The notes under the pieces were generated by a model. That model was given only the letters and a program-made list of their open reading frames with translations, searched no databases and was not told the DNA's origin. Position numbers and translations under genes: made by a program. A DNA stretch of 64,000 nt from Globodera rostochiensis (Eukaryota; Nematoda; Chromadorea; Rhabditida; Heteroderidae): NCBI GenBank assembly GCA_018350325.1, contig JAEVLN010000059.1:62001-126000 (forward strand). The letters run 5' to 3'. Positions 10,476 to 22,720 of this stretch are shown one piece after another; position 1 is the stretch's first letter; every line of letters begins with the position of its first letter.

Positions 10476-10479
10476 ACGG

Positions 10480-10625
10480 GGCGCCGACATTTCATACATC
10501 GACATTTCATACACGCGACACTTCATACACTAAGCAAAAAAACGACACTTCATACACAAACCCAAAATTCGACATCTCATACACGCGACATTTCATACAC
10601 CCAAAATTTCATACACTAAGCAAAA
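10480..10625. repeat. CGACACTTCATACAC array
   Basis: A 14-15-bp unit, CGACAYTTCATACAC, recurs about seven times with spacers such as TAAGCAAAAA. A related word (GACACTTCGACAAC) forms the array at 23.54 kb. Confidence 0.75.
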
Positions 10626-11342
10626 ATATGATATTTAATATAATAAAAAGCCCGTCCGGTTTCAAGTCGGGTTTCCTAACCCTATTAGGCCGGCTAGGGT
10701 TCAGTTTACAAACAGTAATCATATATTTATCAAAACAAAAAATATTTATTCTTGTTCAAATGGCTTGTATTTTTCGTCTGATATATTTTTTGCAAATTTT
10801 TTTTGTTTACGTTCAATATTTAGTGCATCTCGCCATTGTGAGTTAGAAGTGAAAGCATTTGGATGGGTCCGGAGCGCGTGTATGAGATGTCGAATTTTGG
10901 GTTTGTGTAACACAGCAGCAATAGGGATTATGAGAATTTCAAAACCGGCAATTTATAGGGCGAAAATCGGGAATTTTTCTGAACCTGGTCAAATTATTGC
11001 TAGGGGTTTGGGAGGGGGAGGGTGTTCTAGGGTTACTATTTTGCTCCAGTTTCAAACCCCGGAGCCAAAATCGAAAAATTTTTTTTTGTTTCAAAATCGA
11101 TTTCTGTAACAAAAATTTTCAAAATGCATATTCGTTTACTCTCCCGATCATCCTACATCCATTTTCTATCTTTTAACGATCTAATAAAACAACAAAAACA
11201 AATTTTCAAAAAATTTTTTGTTCGACCAATTGTTCAAATTTGGGTTAGGGGTTCAGAAATGAGAGGTCAGAATCGGATTCTACGACCCGGTATACCCCTA
11301 AAAAGACCTTTTTATCGACTTTGGAAAACAAATTTTATTTTT

Positions 11343-11635
11343 TAAAGTCGGGTAAAGGGAACGAGTTGGGTAAAAGGAAACGAGTTGGGTAAAAGGGAAC
11401 GAGTTGGGGGTGGGGAACGTGTTGGGTAAAAGTGAACGAGTTGGGTAAAAGTGAACGAGTTGGGTAAAAGGGAGCGAGTTGGGGGTGGGGAACGAGTTGG
11501 GGGTGGGGAACGAGTTGGGGGTGGGGAACGAGTTGGGTAAAAGTGAACGAGTTGGGTAAAAGGGAACGAGTTGGGTAAAAGGGAGCGAGTTGGGGGTGGG
11601 GAACGAGTTGGCGGGGAACGAGTCGTCCTTTTACC
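11343..11635. repeat. GAACGAGTTGGGTAAAAG minisatellite
   Basis: About fifteen copies of an 18-19-bp unit containing AACGAGTTGGG alternate with either TAAAAGG/TAAAAGT or GGTGGGG spacers. The long open frames across it (SLLPNSFTFTQ-type repeats on minus) are products of the repeat and not of a gene. Confidence 0.85.
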
Positions 11636-11639
11636 GGCT

Positions 11640-12800
11640 CGGAATTGATTGAAAAGAAGGTCAGATTCGGATTCCACGCCACGAACACCCCTACCCCTAT
11701 GAACACCTTTTTAGCCATTGAAAATTTTAAATTTTTTCAAAAATCATCGATGCTGAAATCATAGATTTGATTGCCGCACTATTCAGTGCCAGCAATTGAA
11801 AAATCTATAACTTTTTTTAAATTCAACCAAATCAAATAAACAAGATGCCATTTAAAAAAGCTCTACGCTTTTAAAAAGCTATTGTTAAGTCAAAAGCAAT
11901 TCGAGCATTCGTGATTTCTTTTTCAAGTTTTTGATCATAAATCATAATTTTTTTGAGACTTGTCCAATCGCAAAGCTTTAGCTTAATAATATATTTTTCT
12001 CTTCGAGAGCTTTTGAATGGCTGTAAGAATGTCTCATTATTGACCCGGTCCGGGCCGCAAATGTCCGGCCCGCAATGTCTGGCCCGCAAATGTTGGATAA
12101 CCGTATTAATAAACCTTTTACAGGAAAGTAGTCGCTGTTCAAACTAAATTGTTGGAGCATTTTTTTAAAATGTAAGGTTATGTTATGCCAAATATTCAAT
12201 TTTAAGCATTTTGTTTTTTTTTTCTTTCAAAAAAATCGACACAAAACCTTAACAACATCAAAAGTAAGCAAAAAGCAGCATTTTCAAAAAAACAGCATCG
12301 GCTTTTTAAAAGCTAAAGCTGCAGATACCGAACCCGATATAAACGGAACTTTAAGTTGTCTTTAGTCAATTTGTTTCTTAAATTATGTATAAAAACCTTT
12401 GTTTATTGGTTCATCGCTAAATCAAAATCTCAGTTAATAGCTTAAGAGCTTTATGCAAATTTTGTTTTGTCGTCGCGTCAATTCCCGATATTCCTTCCAA
12501 TCGATATGGACGACCCCGGGGGGGGGGGAAGAAAGACAGATGGGCGACGATGTTGATGGGATCGCGTGGGGGGGCCCTTCCTCTTTTATTTTTAAAAATA
12601 TTTTGGACCCAAAGTGTAAGCATGCTCTTATTTTTTTACCATTTTTTTCAGATTTTTTTGCCGAAAAATTATGGCTACATTTTCATAATATTTGACCGAG
12701 GCGCTGATCTCTTTCACCTGCCATCTTTTTATTGGTCCTCCTACTTATGGTACAACTCATAAATTAGTGACGTCTATAAGCCCCTAAATTTTCATTTGAT
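11640..12800. other. No gene recognised; GGCCCGCAAATGTC words near 12,050
   Basis: AT-rich sequence with a short block (about 12,040-12,095) of repeated CCGGCCCGCAATGTC words, a G run at 12,520, and no coding signal that I trust. Confidence 0.35.
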
Positions 12801-12810
12801 TTAATAAAAC

Positions 12811-13457
12811 GGAAAATATGGATCTGAGCTCCCAGACTCGAAATCACTCAAAACCACTTGGATAGGGTTTCTTAGGTGCTGAAACCGATAGAACAATCTA
12901 AATTTTTTGTCGCTCCGCCTTTAAACCGGTTTTGAACGGTTTAAAAATTGCCAAAAATGGAGATTTTTGGCCAAATTTTTGTATCTTCCTGTGGACCAAT
13001 AGCAAAAAATTTAGTATCATTCAACAGCTCTCGATGAGACAAATCGATCTAGATGTGACGGGACGCGATGAGACGCCATTTAATTACCGACCGACTGAGT
13101 CCCAGTGTAAAAGGGGCACTTCAGTACCGGGAAAAATTAAGCCTAATTTAGACAGTAAGGCGGAAAATAGCAGCCAAAGTACCGCACACTCGACTACGGC
13201 GGCCACTAGGTGGGCGAAACTCCGGGCTCCGGAAGAAGTCCGCGCGTGACCCGGCTGGGTTTGCAATTAGTCCACAGGAAGATACAAAATTTTGGTCAAA
13301 AATCTCCATTTTTGGCAATTTTTAAACAGTTCAAAAACCGGTTTAAAGGCGGAGCGACAAAAAAATTTTGATTGTTCTATCGGTTTCAGCACCTAAGAAA
13401 CCCTATCAAAGTGGTTTTGAGTGATTTCGAGTCTGGGAGCTCAGATCCAAATTAATC
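12811..13457. mobile_element. Long inverted-repeat element
   Basis: Arms of about 180 bp (12,820-12,998 and 13,272-13,450) are inverted copies. Both contain GGATCTGAGCTCCCAG, TTTCAGCACCTAAGAAACCC and GGTTTAAAGGCGGAGCGAC or inverses. The element is flanked by AATAAAAC (12,803-12,810 and 13,458-13,465), an apparent 8-bp target duplication. The 270-bp centre has no recognisable gene. A fragment of the same arm lies near 37,790-37,830. Confidence 0.75.
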
Positions 13458-13647
13458 AATAAAACTTTTTATAAGTACAAAGAAAAAATGTAATTAGGTA
13501 TTTGAATTTAATTGTTAATATTTTTATACTCAGTATTTCCGTTCAATAGGCTAATTTTTTAGAAAATGAGTATTTATTTTAACATGGTTGAATAAAGAAA
13601 GATTGAATAATTTTAAAATTTTTATTAATAAATTTTAATTTGTTCAG

Positions 13648-13716
13648 TTGCTTGTTCGAGGCTTCCTCACCGAAGAATTTGCCAGCTATAGCAAAAAATT
13701 CAACTTGCAGAAGTAA
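13648..13716 (+). CDS. Candidate 3' terminal exon, unrecognised
   Basis: A TTTGTTCAG acceptor is followed by an open frame encoding LLVRGFLTEEFASYSKKF, then NLQK and a TAA. The composition looks protein-like and unlike the flanks. No upstream exon was found. Identity unknown; it could be a gene remnant. Confidence 0.3.
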   Translation: MLVRGFLTEEFASYSKKFNLQK

Positions 13717-13869
13717 AAATTGCATTTATTATTTTATTTCAAAATGATATTTAAAGCATGATAAATGCTGATGCGCCGTTTTCGGCATGTTAGGCTTAAA
13801 TTAGGGTTACTCCCCGACCCCAGAACCCCGAGCCCGAGGAGTAACGGAACTTACTTTTTGTTTCAGTTT

Positions 13870-13980
13870 TAAATTCGAACAAAATTCTTTAAGATATAAA
13901 ACATTTTTAACATAATCTCCACATTCTTCTTCAGGGACGCCCTCTGTTTATCCTTCAGCTTGGCCAAAGATTGGGTAATC
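13870..13980 (-). CDS. Candidate exon, unrecognised, minus strand
   Basis: After a TAG acceptor the minus strand encodes ITQSLAKLKDKQRASLKK, then NVEIMLKMF, and stops at 13,870-13,872. The charged, helix-prone composition suggests a coiled-coil exon. No neighbouring exon could be linked, so it is only a candidate. Confidence 0.25.
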
Positions 13981-14069
13981 TAATCATCATCCAAATTGAT
14001 CGATATCATAGTCCCAATTTCTCGATTAAAAATTTTTTTTCAACAAAATTTCTGTCAACGTTTTTCAGG

Positions 14070-14102
14070 CTTGCATTCGGTTGGCCTCGAATCCATAGCT
14101 TT
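14070..14102 (+). CDS. Terminal exon fragment ACIRLASNP
   Basis: TTTTTCAG is followed by codons for ACIRLASNP and a stop. The same exon end (AFCIWLASNP, stop) occurs at 61,474-61,506 behind a longer candidate exon, so this is a paralogous gene end. Function unknown. Confidence 0.35.
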
Positions 14103-14347
14103 AACTTTACGCCCTTGTCCGCCGAGTATAAAACGACGAGGCTACTTTGAAATTTATCACAACAGGGTGCCTTCTACCTTTAGTTACCTATCAGGGTTTT
14201 CTTATTTTTGGGAGTTTTCCTGATTTTCCATTGTTGCCTGATTTTGCCTCTTTGAGAGTATTCTTGATTTTTCAAAAATTGAGAAATTTTCAGTAAAATG
14301 GCCAATTTTGTTAGCAAATATCGTTAAAATTTTCTAAAATTTTTCAC

Positions 14348-16340
14348 ATCAATAGCCGCATTCAACAACAATAGTGACAACGACGTCCTGCCACGCTGGG
14401 TTCCCAGCAGGTTTACCTCCGAAGATGCGCAACAACAGCAGAAAACCAGCACTGATCGATTTGACCGTTTGGTATACGAACACTTCAAATCGATGAAATG
14501 GTTGTTGGGCGTCGCGCAACTGACGGAAATGGCGCTGAAATTGTCAAACGCTTTGGCGATGATGGCAGCCAATTCCTCAAGAACCGTTTCCAGGCAAAGT
14601 GATCGGCTTCGAAATCATTGCGATAAGGTCATTTTCTTTTTAAAAAATACTGATTTTAAATTTTCAGTTTCATCGACCAAACCGTCATCGAATTTCTTTA
14701 GCGCATTTGTCGCCTTTTCAACACCCCCGGAAAACTGTTGAAATTTATACTCCCGACGACCAAAGCCGCAATCTCGAATTGATCGGTGCCTATGGACCGC
14801 CTATTGAATTTCCGGCCGAATTTTCGGCGGCGCCTATCGGCACCACCAAACCTCTCCCATTTTTAAACAAGCTTTAAAATACTCACATTTTTTAAATTTT
14901 GGTTGCAAATCTCTTAACAAATTAGTCTAAAATTTTTCACATCAATAGCCGACAACAACAATAGTGACAACGACGTCCTGCCACGCTGGGTTTCCAGCAG
15001 GTTTACCTCCGAAGATGCGCAACAACAGCAGAAACCAGCACCAACGGCACTTGAGCAACAACAAAAGCCCTGGAGCCGGTTCCCACACTGGAACTTGAAC
15101 CCTGAATGGGCGGAAAGGATGCGTGGCGGCAAACAGCAACTCCGGCTGTACTCACCGATGGACCAATGGGAGCAGATGAAGGCGAACGTAAAAAGAAAAT
15201 TGTAATGGTTGTTGGGTTGTTTGGAAATTCGTCGCGCAACTGACGGAAATGGCGCTGAAATTGTCAAACGCTTTGGCGATGATGGCAGCCAATTCCTCAA
15301 GAACCGTTTCCAGGCAAAGTGATCGGCTTCGAAATCATTGCGATAAGGTAATTTTCTTTTTAAAAAATACTAATTTTAAATTTTCAGTTTCATCGACCAA
15401 CCGTCATCGAATTTGAATTTCCGGCCGAAAACAACGCTGGTGCTTCTGCGCTGGGCAAATGGTTGATTACTCCCCGCAGGGATGGTCTTCCGAAGATGCT
15501 TCAGTGTAATTTATATTTGGATGAAATGGAAGGACTCAAAAGGGTAATTTTCTTAGAATCAGTTTGTGATTATTCCCTTCGATTTAGGCATTCGTCAATG
15601 CTTCTGAGCCGGCCAATTTCATCATTCGTACAAATTTGGGTGCCACTAAACAATTTGAGCTCAAGATTTACCGAATATATTTTGGTGTCAAACTTTTAAC
15701 TCATTAATTGAATACTTTAAAATTTTTCAGGGTTCAGATATTAATGAAAAAACGGAAATAAATACAGGTATTACGCTTTCTGATGAAATTTTCAATTTTT
15801 AAATATATGCCCTCCTCCCCGTCTTAAATTGGACCATCAAAAAATGAAAAGCATCCAAATTCCCCAGCGCATCAAAAGCATTTATTACGGATCATTAAGC
15901 GATAAATTCCAAATTCAGATTTATGACGACGTTTTGTACGAAATCTTTGCATTTTGTGGTTCTTTTAAGGTCGGACTAAAAATGGCGCTGATCAGTGATC
16001 GATTTGACAGTTAGTGATCAAGCACTTCAAATTGAACAAATGGTCGTTGGGTTGTTTGGGCATTCGCGCTAACGATGGAACGGGCGCTGAAATTGTCAAA
16101 CACATTGGCGGTAAAGTCGAGCGTCAACTGCCAATTCCACAAGAGTCGCTTTCTGACAATGTTATCGGATTTAAATGCATTACCTGAGGTAATTTCTTAG
16201 CATTTAAACTTGCTGGTCTTTATATAAACTTTAGTTACATCTACCGAAGTGTCATCGAATTTCTCCAACGCATGCGCCGACTTTTCGACTCCAACCTGAC
16301 CACCCTTTTCACCAGAACAGCCTCCAATCAAAAATCATGA
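14348..16340 (+). pseudogene. F-box-like cyst-nematode family, broken pieces (unit 1)
   Basis: Several parts of one family are visible. An F-box-like start lies at 15,930-16,010 ([11 protein letters not shown], then [10 protein letters not shown]). A central exon has [20 protein letters not shown] and ends at a GAG|GTAATTT donor, followed by an exon SVIEFLQRMRRLFD. Another copy (15,220-15,700) has [20 protein letters not shown], the exon KWLITPRRDGLPKML and the exon FVNASEPANFIIRTNLGATK. F-box proteins recruit substrates to SCF ubiquitin ligases; I recognise this family as expanded in cyst nematodes (from memory). One or two bases are missing after DRFD (TTTGACAGTTAGTG), which shifts the frame there. 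A second shift lies between KRFGDD and [15 protein letters not shown]. The pieces are also scrambled in order. All are inactive as they stand. Confidence 0.6.
14949..15200 (+). CDS. Gln-rich exon, unrecognised (unit 1)
   Basis: After a CATCAATAG acceptor the frame encodes ADNNNSDNDVLPRWVSSRF, a QQQQ run, ALEQQQKPWSRFPHWNLNP, and YSPMDQWEQMKANVKRK. It then runs directly into F-box-family sequence (GGTTGTTGGGTTG) at about 15,200, so the exon is fused to unrelated sequence. Unit 3 keeps a longer version ending VPMEEDNGVDPYF before a GTGATT donor. A shorter copy at 14,364-14,450 is fused to F-box-family DRFDRLV. Function unknown; the composition suggests a disordered region. Confidence 0.4.
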
Positions 16341-17181
16341 GCAGAAATTTGATCGTTGTTCATTGACAACATTTTCGAATTTTATTGCCCCACGGATTCG
16401 GGCGTTAGCGCCAATTCTCTCCAAATGAAACCTGAAAATTTTGTTTATGGCATTAGTTTTTGATGATTCCCTTTAAAAAACTTGGGGTTCTTTTAGTCGT
16501 TTCTCCACTTTGTTCGGATTATCCGCCGTTGAAAATCCAAAAGATTTCTATGACAACAAAAACGCAATTTTTTGCAACGAAACGAAACAAAAATTTTTTA
16601 CCCATTTAACTGAACACGAGACAAAACAACATTATTCCTATTGGGTGTTTTAATGCAAATAAGTTTAATTGTCGCTGTTTATTAAGCAGAAACATGTCTA
16701 TTCTGCCATTGCAGTATTTGCCGTCAAAACATCATATTGGCATAAAAAAGTTAATAGCTTGCATCAAGATTTAGAAGTTAAATGTTGCATCTTTGGGCAC
16801 AAAACGTGGGTTTACAAGCTGTTTTTTTTCAAACAATTGAGCATTTTGCTGCAGAATTTCGCTAAATATAAAACAAGGTGAAGAAGGACCGGCGTATCCG
16901 GGAATTGAATATCTAAAAATTTTAGCAATTACCTCAAGCAAGAGCTTAGAAACGGAAGTTGCAATGATCGCCCTTGTCCGCCGAGTATAAAACGACGAGG
17001 CTCCTTTGAAATTTATCACAACCATCAGGGTTTTCTTATTTTTGGGAGTTTTCCTGATTTTCCATTGTTGCCTGATTTTGCCTCTTTGAGAGTATTCTTG
17101 ATTTTTCAAAAATTGAGAAATTTTCAGTAAAATGGCCAATTTTGTTAGCAAATATCGTTAAAATTTTCTAAAATTTTTCAC

Positions 17182-19318
17182 ATCAATAGCCGCATTCAAC
17201 AACAATAGTGACAACGACGTCCTGCCACGCTGGGTTCCCAGCAGGTTTACCTCCGAAGATGCGCAACAACAGCAGAAAACCAGCACTGATCGATTTGACC
17301 GTTTGGTGGACGAACACTTCAAATCGATGAAATGGTTGTTGGGCGTCGCGCAACTGACGGAAATGGCGCTGAAATTGTCAAACGCTTTGGCGATGATGGC
17401 AGCCAATTCCTCAAGAACCGTTTCCAGGCAAAGTGATCGGCTTCGAAATCATTGCGATAAGGTCATTTTCTTTTTAAAAAATACTGATTTTAAATTTTCA
17501 GTTTCATCGACCAAACCGTCATCGAATTTCTTTAGCGCATTTGTCGCCTTTTCAACTCCCCCGGAAAACTGTTGAAATTTATACTCCCGACGACCAAAGC
17601 CGCAATCTCGAATTGATCGGTGCCTATGGACCGCCTATTGAATTTCCGGCCGAATTTTCGGCGGCGCCTATCGGCACCACCAAACCTCTCCCATTTTTAA
17701 ACAAGCTTTAAAATACTCACATTTTTTAAATTTTGGTTGCAAATCTCTTAACAAATTAGTCTAAAATTTTTCACATCAATAGCCGACAACAACAATAGTG
17801 ACAACGACGTCCTGCCACGCTGGGTTTCCAGCAGGTTTACCTCCGAAGATGCGCAACAACAGCAGAAACCAGCACCAACGGCACTTGAGCAACAACAAAA
17901 GCCCTGGAGCCGGTTCCCACACTGGAACTTGAACCCTGAATGGGCGGAAAGGATGCGTGGCGGCAAACAGCAACTCCGGCTGTACTCACCGATGGACCAA
18001 TGGGAGCAGATGAAGGCGAACGTAAAAAGAAAATTGTAATGGTTGTTGGGTTGTTTGGAAATTCGTCGCGCAACTGACGGAAATGGCGCTGAAATTGTCA
18101 AACGCTTTGGCGATGATGGCAGCCAATTCCTCAAGAACCGTTTCCAGGCAAAGTGATCGGCTTCGAAATCATTGCGATAAGGTAATTTTCTTTTTAAAAA
18201 ATACTAATTTTAAATTTTCAGTTTCATCGACCAACCGTCATCGAATTTGAATTTCCGGCCGAAAACAACGCTGGTGCTTCTGCGCTGGGCAAATGGTTGA
18301 TTACTCCCCGCAGGGATGGTCTTCCGAAGATGCTTCAGTGTAATTTATATTTGGATGAAATGGAAGGACTCAAAAGGGTAATTTTCTTAGAATCAGTTTG
18401 TGATTATTCCCTTCGATTTAGGCATTCGTCAATGCTTCTGAGCCGGCCAATTTCATCATTCGTACAAAAGTTTACACATTCAACCAACCAAAACCAACCC
18501 ATGCCCGACAACCCCGCCAAACAATTTTCTTGCAGCAACGTGCGAAGAAGTTGCGCGCGCGCGAAAACACTTTTTATTAGGTCCACTATTTTTGCAAAAA
18601 TTAAATTTTCTTGGGTGCCACTAAACAATTTGAGCTCAAGATTTACCGAATATATTTTGGTGTCAAACTTTTAACTCATTAATTGAATACTTTAAAATTT
18701 TTCAGGGTTCAGATATTAATGAAAAAACGGAAATAAATACAGGTATTACGCTTTCTGATGAAATTTTCAATTTTTAAATATATGCCCTCCTCCCCGTCTT
18801 AAATTGGACCATCAAAAAATGAAAAGCATCCAAATTCCCCAGCGCATCAAAAGCATTTATTACGGATCATTAAGCGATAAATTCCAAATTTCAGATTTAT
18901 GACGACGTTTTGTACGAAATCTTTGCATTTTGTGGTTCTTTTAAGGTCGGACTAAAAATGGCGCTGATCAGTGATCGATTTGACAGTTAGTGATCAAGCA
19001 CTTCAAATTGAACAAATGGTCGTTGGGTTGTTTGGGCATTCGCGCTAACAATGGAACGGGCGCTGAAATTGTCAAACACATTGGCGGTAAAGTCGAGCGT
19101 CAACTGCCAATTCCACAAGAGTCGCTTTCTGACAATGTTATCGGATTTAAATGCATTACCTGAGGTAATTTCTTAGCATTTAAACTTGCTGGTCTTTATA
19201 TAAACTTTTAGTTACATCTACCGAAGTGTCATCGAATTTCTCCAACGCATGCGCCGACTTTTCGACTCCAACCTGACCACCCTTTTCACCAGAACAGCCT
19301 CCAATCAAAAATCATGAG
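17182..19318 (+). pseudogene. F-box-like family, broken pieces (unit 2)
   Basis: This holds the same arrangement and the same two frame breaks as unit 1, so the amplified template was already broken. The insertion at 18,469-18,612 lies between FIIRT and LGATK. The Gln-rich exon copy is at 17,783-18,034. Confidence 0.6.
18469..18612. mobile_element. 144-bp insertion specific to unit 2
   Basis: Units 1 and 4 read CGTACAAATTTGGGTGCC, whereas unit 2 has about 144 extra bases with a CGCGCGCG stretch between CGTACAAA and TTGGGTGCC. Its ends have no clear inverted repeats, so the mechanism is unknown. Confidence 0.6.
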
Positions 19319-19946
19319 CAGAAATTTGATCGTTGTTCATTGACAACATTTTCGAATTTTATTGCCCCACGGATTCGGGCGTTAGCGCCAATTCTCTCCA
19401 AATGAAACCTGAAAATTTTGTTTATGGCATTAGTTTTTGATGATTCCCTTTAAAAAACTTGGGGTTCTTTTAGTCGTTTCTCCACTTTGTTCGGATTATC
19501 CGCCGTTGAAAATCCAAAAGATTTCTATGACAACAAAAACGCAATTTTTTGCAACGAAACGAAACAAAAATTTTTTACCCATTTAACTGAACACGAGACA
19601 AAACAACATTATTCCTATTGGGTGTTTTAATGCAAATAAGTTTAATTGCCGCTGTTTATTAAGCAGAAACATGTCTATTCTGCCATTGCAGTATTTTGCC
19701 GTCAAAACATCATATTGGCATAAAAAAGTTAATAGCTTGCATCAAGATTTAGAAGTTAAATGTTGCATCTTTGGGCACAAAACGTGGGTTTACAAGCTGT
19801 TTTTTTTCAAACAATTGAGCATTTTGCTGCAGAATTTCGCTAAATATAAAACAAGGTGAAGAAGGACCGGCGTATCCGGGAATTGAATATCTAAAAATTT
19901 TAGCAATTACCTCAAGCAAGAGCTTAGAAACGGAAGTTGCAATGAT

Positions 19947-21020
19947 CGCCCTTGTCCGCCGAGTATAAAACGACGAGGCTCCTTTGAAATTTATCACAAC
20001 CATCAGGGTTTTCTTATTTTTGGGAGTTTTCCTGATTTTCCATTGTTGCCTGATTTTGCCTCTTTGAGAGTATTCTTGATTTTTCAAAAATTGAGAAATT
20101 TTCAGTAAAATGGCCAATTTTGTTAGCAAATATCGTTAAAATTTTCTAAAATTTTTCACATCAATAGCCGCATTCAACAACAATAGTGACAACGACGTCC
20201 TGCCACGCTGGGTTCCCAGCAGGTTTACCTCCGAAGATGCGCAACAACAGCAGAAAACCAGCACTGATCGATTTGACCGTTTGGTGGACGAACACTTCAA
20301 ATCGATGAAATGGTTGTTGGGCGTCGCGCAACTGACGGAAATGGCGCTGAAATTGTCAAACGCTTTGGCGATGATGGCAGCCAATTCCTCAAGAACCGTT
20401 TCCAGGCAAAGTGATCGGCTTCGAAATCATTGCGATAAGATCATTTTCTTTTTAAAAAATACTGATTTTAAATTCAGTTTCATCGACCAAACCGTCATCG
20501 AATTTCTTTAGCGCATTTGTCGCCTTTTCAACTCCCCCGGAAAACTGTTGAAATTTATACTCCCGACGACCAAAGCCGCAATCTCGAATTGATCGGTGCC
20601 TATGGACCGCCTATTGAATTTCCGGCCGAATTTTCGGCGGCGCCTATCGGCACCACCAAACCTCTCCCATTTTTAAACAAGCTTTAAAATACTCACATTT
20701 TTTAAATTTTGGTTGCAAATCTCTTAACAAATTAGTCTAAAATTTTTCACATCAATAGCCGACAACAACAATAGTGACAACGACGTCCTGCCACGCTGGG
20801 TTTCCAGCAGGTTTACCTCCGAAGAAGCGCAACAACAGCAGAAACCAGCACCAACGGCACTTGAGCAACAACAAAAGCCCTGGAGCCGGTTCCCACACTG
20901 GAACTTGAACCCTGAATGGGCGGAAAGGATGCGTGCGGCAAACAGCAACTCCGGCTGTACTCACCGATGGACCAATGGGAGCAGATGAAGGCGAGCGTAA
21001 AAAGAAAATTAGTTCCGATG
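19947..21020. repeat. F-box-like segment, tandem unit 3 (truncated)
   Basis: This is the start of a third unit, matching units 1-2 to about 21,000 and then diverging into other sequence. Rearranged pieces of the same unit reappear at 21,275-22,720, 22,720-23,410 and 24,245-25,860. Confidence 0.8.
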
Positions 21021-21056
21021 GAGGAGGACAATGGGGTCGATCCCTATTTTGTTCGA
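20159..21056 (+). pseudogene. F-box-like family plus Gln-rich exon (unit 3)
   Basis: Fragment A (20,160-20,650) and the Gln-rich exon (20,759-21,056) recur. The Gln-rich exon here has lost one G in ATGCGTGCGGCAAAC, shifting its frame. It continues past the point where units 1-2 are fused, giving KRKLVPMEEDNGVDPYFVR before a GTGATT donor. Unit 3 therefore preserves the ancestral exon end. Confidence 0.5.
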
Positions 21057-21274
21057 TGGTGATTATTTTTGGATTTTTGTTTAAATTTTCCTTTTTATAT
21101 GCATTAAATAAATTTGTGAACAGAATACCAGCAAGGTCTGTTTAACTGCTCGGTGGTGGCCGGGGCAAGGGGAGGGGGAGGGGGGGGGGAATGTCGAGGG
21201 GGAGGGGGGGGAATGTCTCATTCTTCTTCTGGAAAACGCTCATGTCAATTAGATAAGCAATTTTTATTCACCCG

Positions 21275-22720
21275 AAATGAAATGGTTGTTGGGTTGTTTG
21301 GAAATTCGTCGCGCAACTGACGGAAATGGCGCTGAAATTGTCAAACGCTTTGGCGATGATGGCAGCCAATTCCTCAAGAACCGTTTCCATGCAAAGTGAT
21401 CGGCTTCGAAATCATTGCGATAAGGTCATTTTCTTTTTAAAAAATACTGATTTTATATTTTCAGTTTCATCGACCAAACCGTCATCGAATTTCTTTAGCG
21501 CATTTGTCGCCTTTTCAACTCCTCCGGGAAAACTGTTGAAATTTATACTCCCGACGACCAAAGCCGCAATCTCGAATTGATCGGTGACCTTTAGTTACCT
21601 ATCAGGGTTTTCTTATTTTTGGGAGTTTTCCTGATTTTCCATTGTTGCCTGATTTTGCCTCTTTGGGAGTTTTCTTGATTTTTCAAAAATTGAGAAAATT
21701 TCAGTAAAATGGCCAATTTTGTTAGTAAATATCGTTAAAATTTTCTAAAATTTTTCTCTAAAATTTTTCACATCAATAGCCGAATTCAACAACCATAGTG
21801 ACAACGACGTCCTGCCACGCTGGGTTTCCAGCAGGTTTACCTCCGAAGATGCGCAACAACAGCAGAAACCAGCACCAACGGCACTTGCTTTCAGTGATCA
21901 ATTTGACGTTTGGTGGACGAACACTTCAAATCGATGAAATGGTTGTTGGGTTGTTTGGAAATTCGTCGCGCAACTGACGGAAATGGCGCTGAAATTGTCA
22001 AACGCTTTGGCGATGATGGCAGCCAATTCCTCAAGAACCGTTTCCAGGCAAAGTGATCGGCTTCGAAATCATTGCGATAAGGTCATTTTCTTTTTAAAAA
22101 ATACTGATTTTATATTTTCAATTTCATCGACCAAACCGTCATCGAATTTCTTTAGCGCATTTGTCGCCTTTTCAACTCCCCCGGAAACTGTTGAAATTTA
22201 TACTCCCGACGACCAAAGCCGCAATCTCGAATTGATCGGTGCCTATGGACCGCCTATTGAATTTCCGGCCGAATTTTCGGCGGCGCCTATCGGCACCACC
22301 AAACCTCTCCCATTTTTAAACAAGCTTTAAAATACTCACATTTTTTAAATTTTGGTTGCAAATCTCTTAACAAATTAGTCTAAAATTTTTCACATCAATA
22401 GCCGAATTCAACAACAATAGTGACAACGACGTCCTGCCACGCTGGGTTTCCAGCAGTGAATTTCCGGCCGAAAACAACGCTGGTGCTTCTGCGCTGGGCA
22501 ATGGTTGATTACTCCCCGCAGGGATGGTCTTCCGAAGATGCTTTAGTGTAATTTATATTTGGATGAAATGGAAGGACTCAAAAGGGTAATTTTCTTAGAA
22601 TCAGTTTGTGATTATTCCCTTCGATTTAGGCATTCGTCAATGCTTCTGAGCCGGCCAATTTCATCATTCGTACAAATTTGGGTGCCACTAAACATTTTGA
22701 GCTCAAGATCCAATCAAAAA
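21275..22720 (+). pseudogene. F-box-like family, rearranged pieces
   Basis: Two more copies of the [14 protein letters not shown] segment lie near 21,300 and 21,960, each with the following intron and a VIEFL exon start. A copy of the KWLITPRRDGLPKML exon (with one base lost before it) is at 22,500. All share the KRFGDD frame break. Fragments are joined head to tail without intervening promoters. Confidence 0.55.

Larger units (their letters stand above)
14110..16968. repeat. F-box-like segment, tandem unit 1
   Basis: This runs from CGCCCTTGTCCGCCGAG to just before its recurrence at 16,969. It contains two chimaeric and one fuller F-box-family fragment plus a Gln-rich exon. Offset to unit 2 is 2,834 bp within most of the unit. 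Confidence 0.85.
16969..19946. repeat. F-box-like segment, tandem unit 2
   Basis: This unit is near-identical to unit 1. It lacks a short AGGGTGCCTTCTACC stretch near its start and has a 144-bp insertion at about 18,469-18,612. Offset to unit 3 is 2,978 bp. Confidence 0.85.

Noticed and set aside
11335..11718. 127-residue minus-strand ORF of SLLPNSFTFTQ repeats
   Set aside because: Product of an 18-19-bp minisatellite; no start context, signal peptide or conservation.
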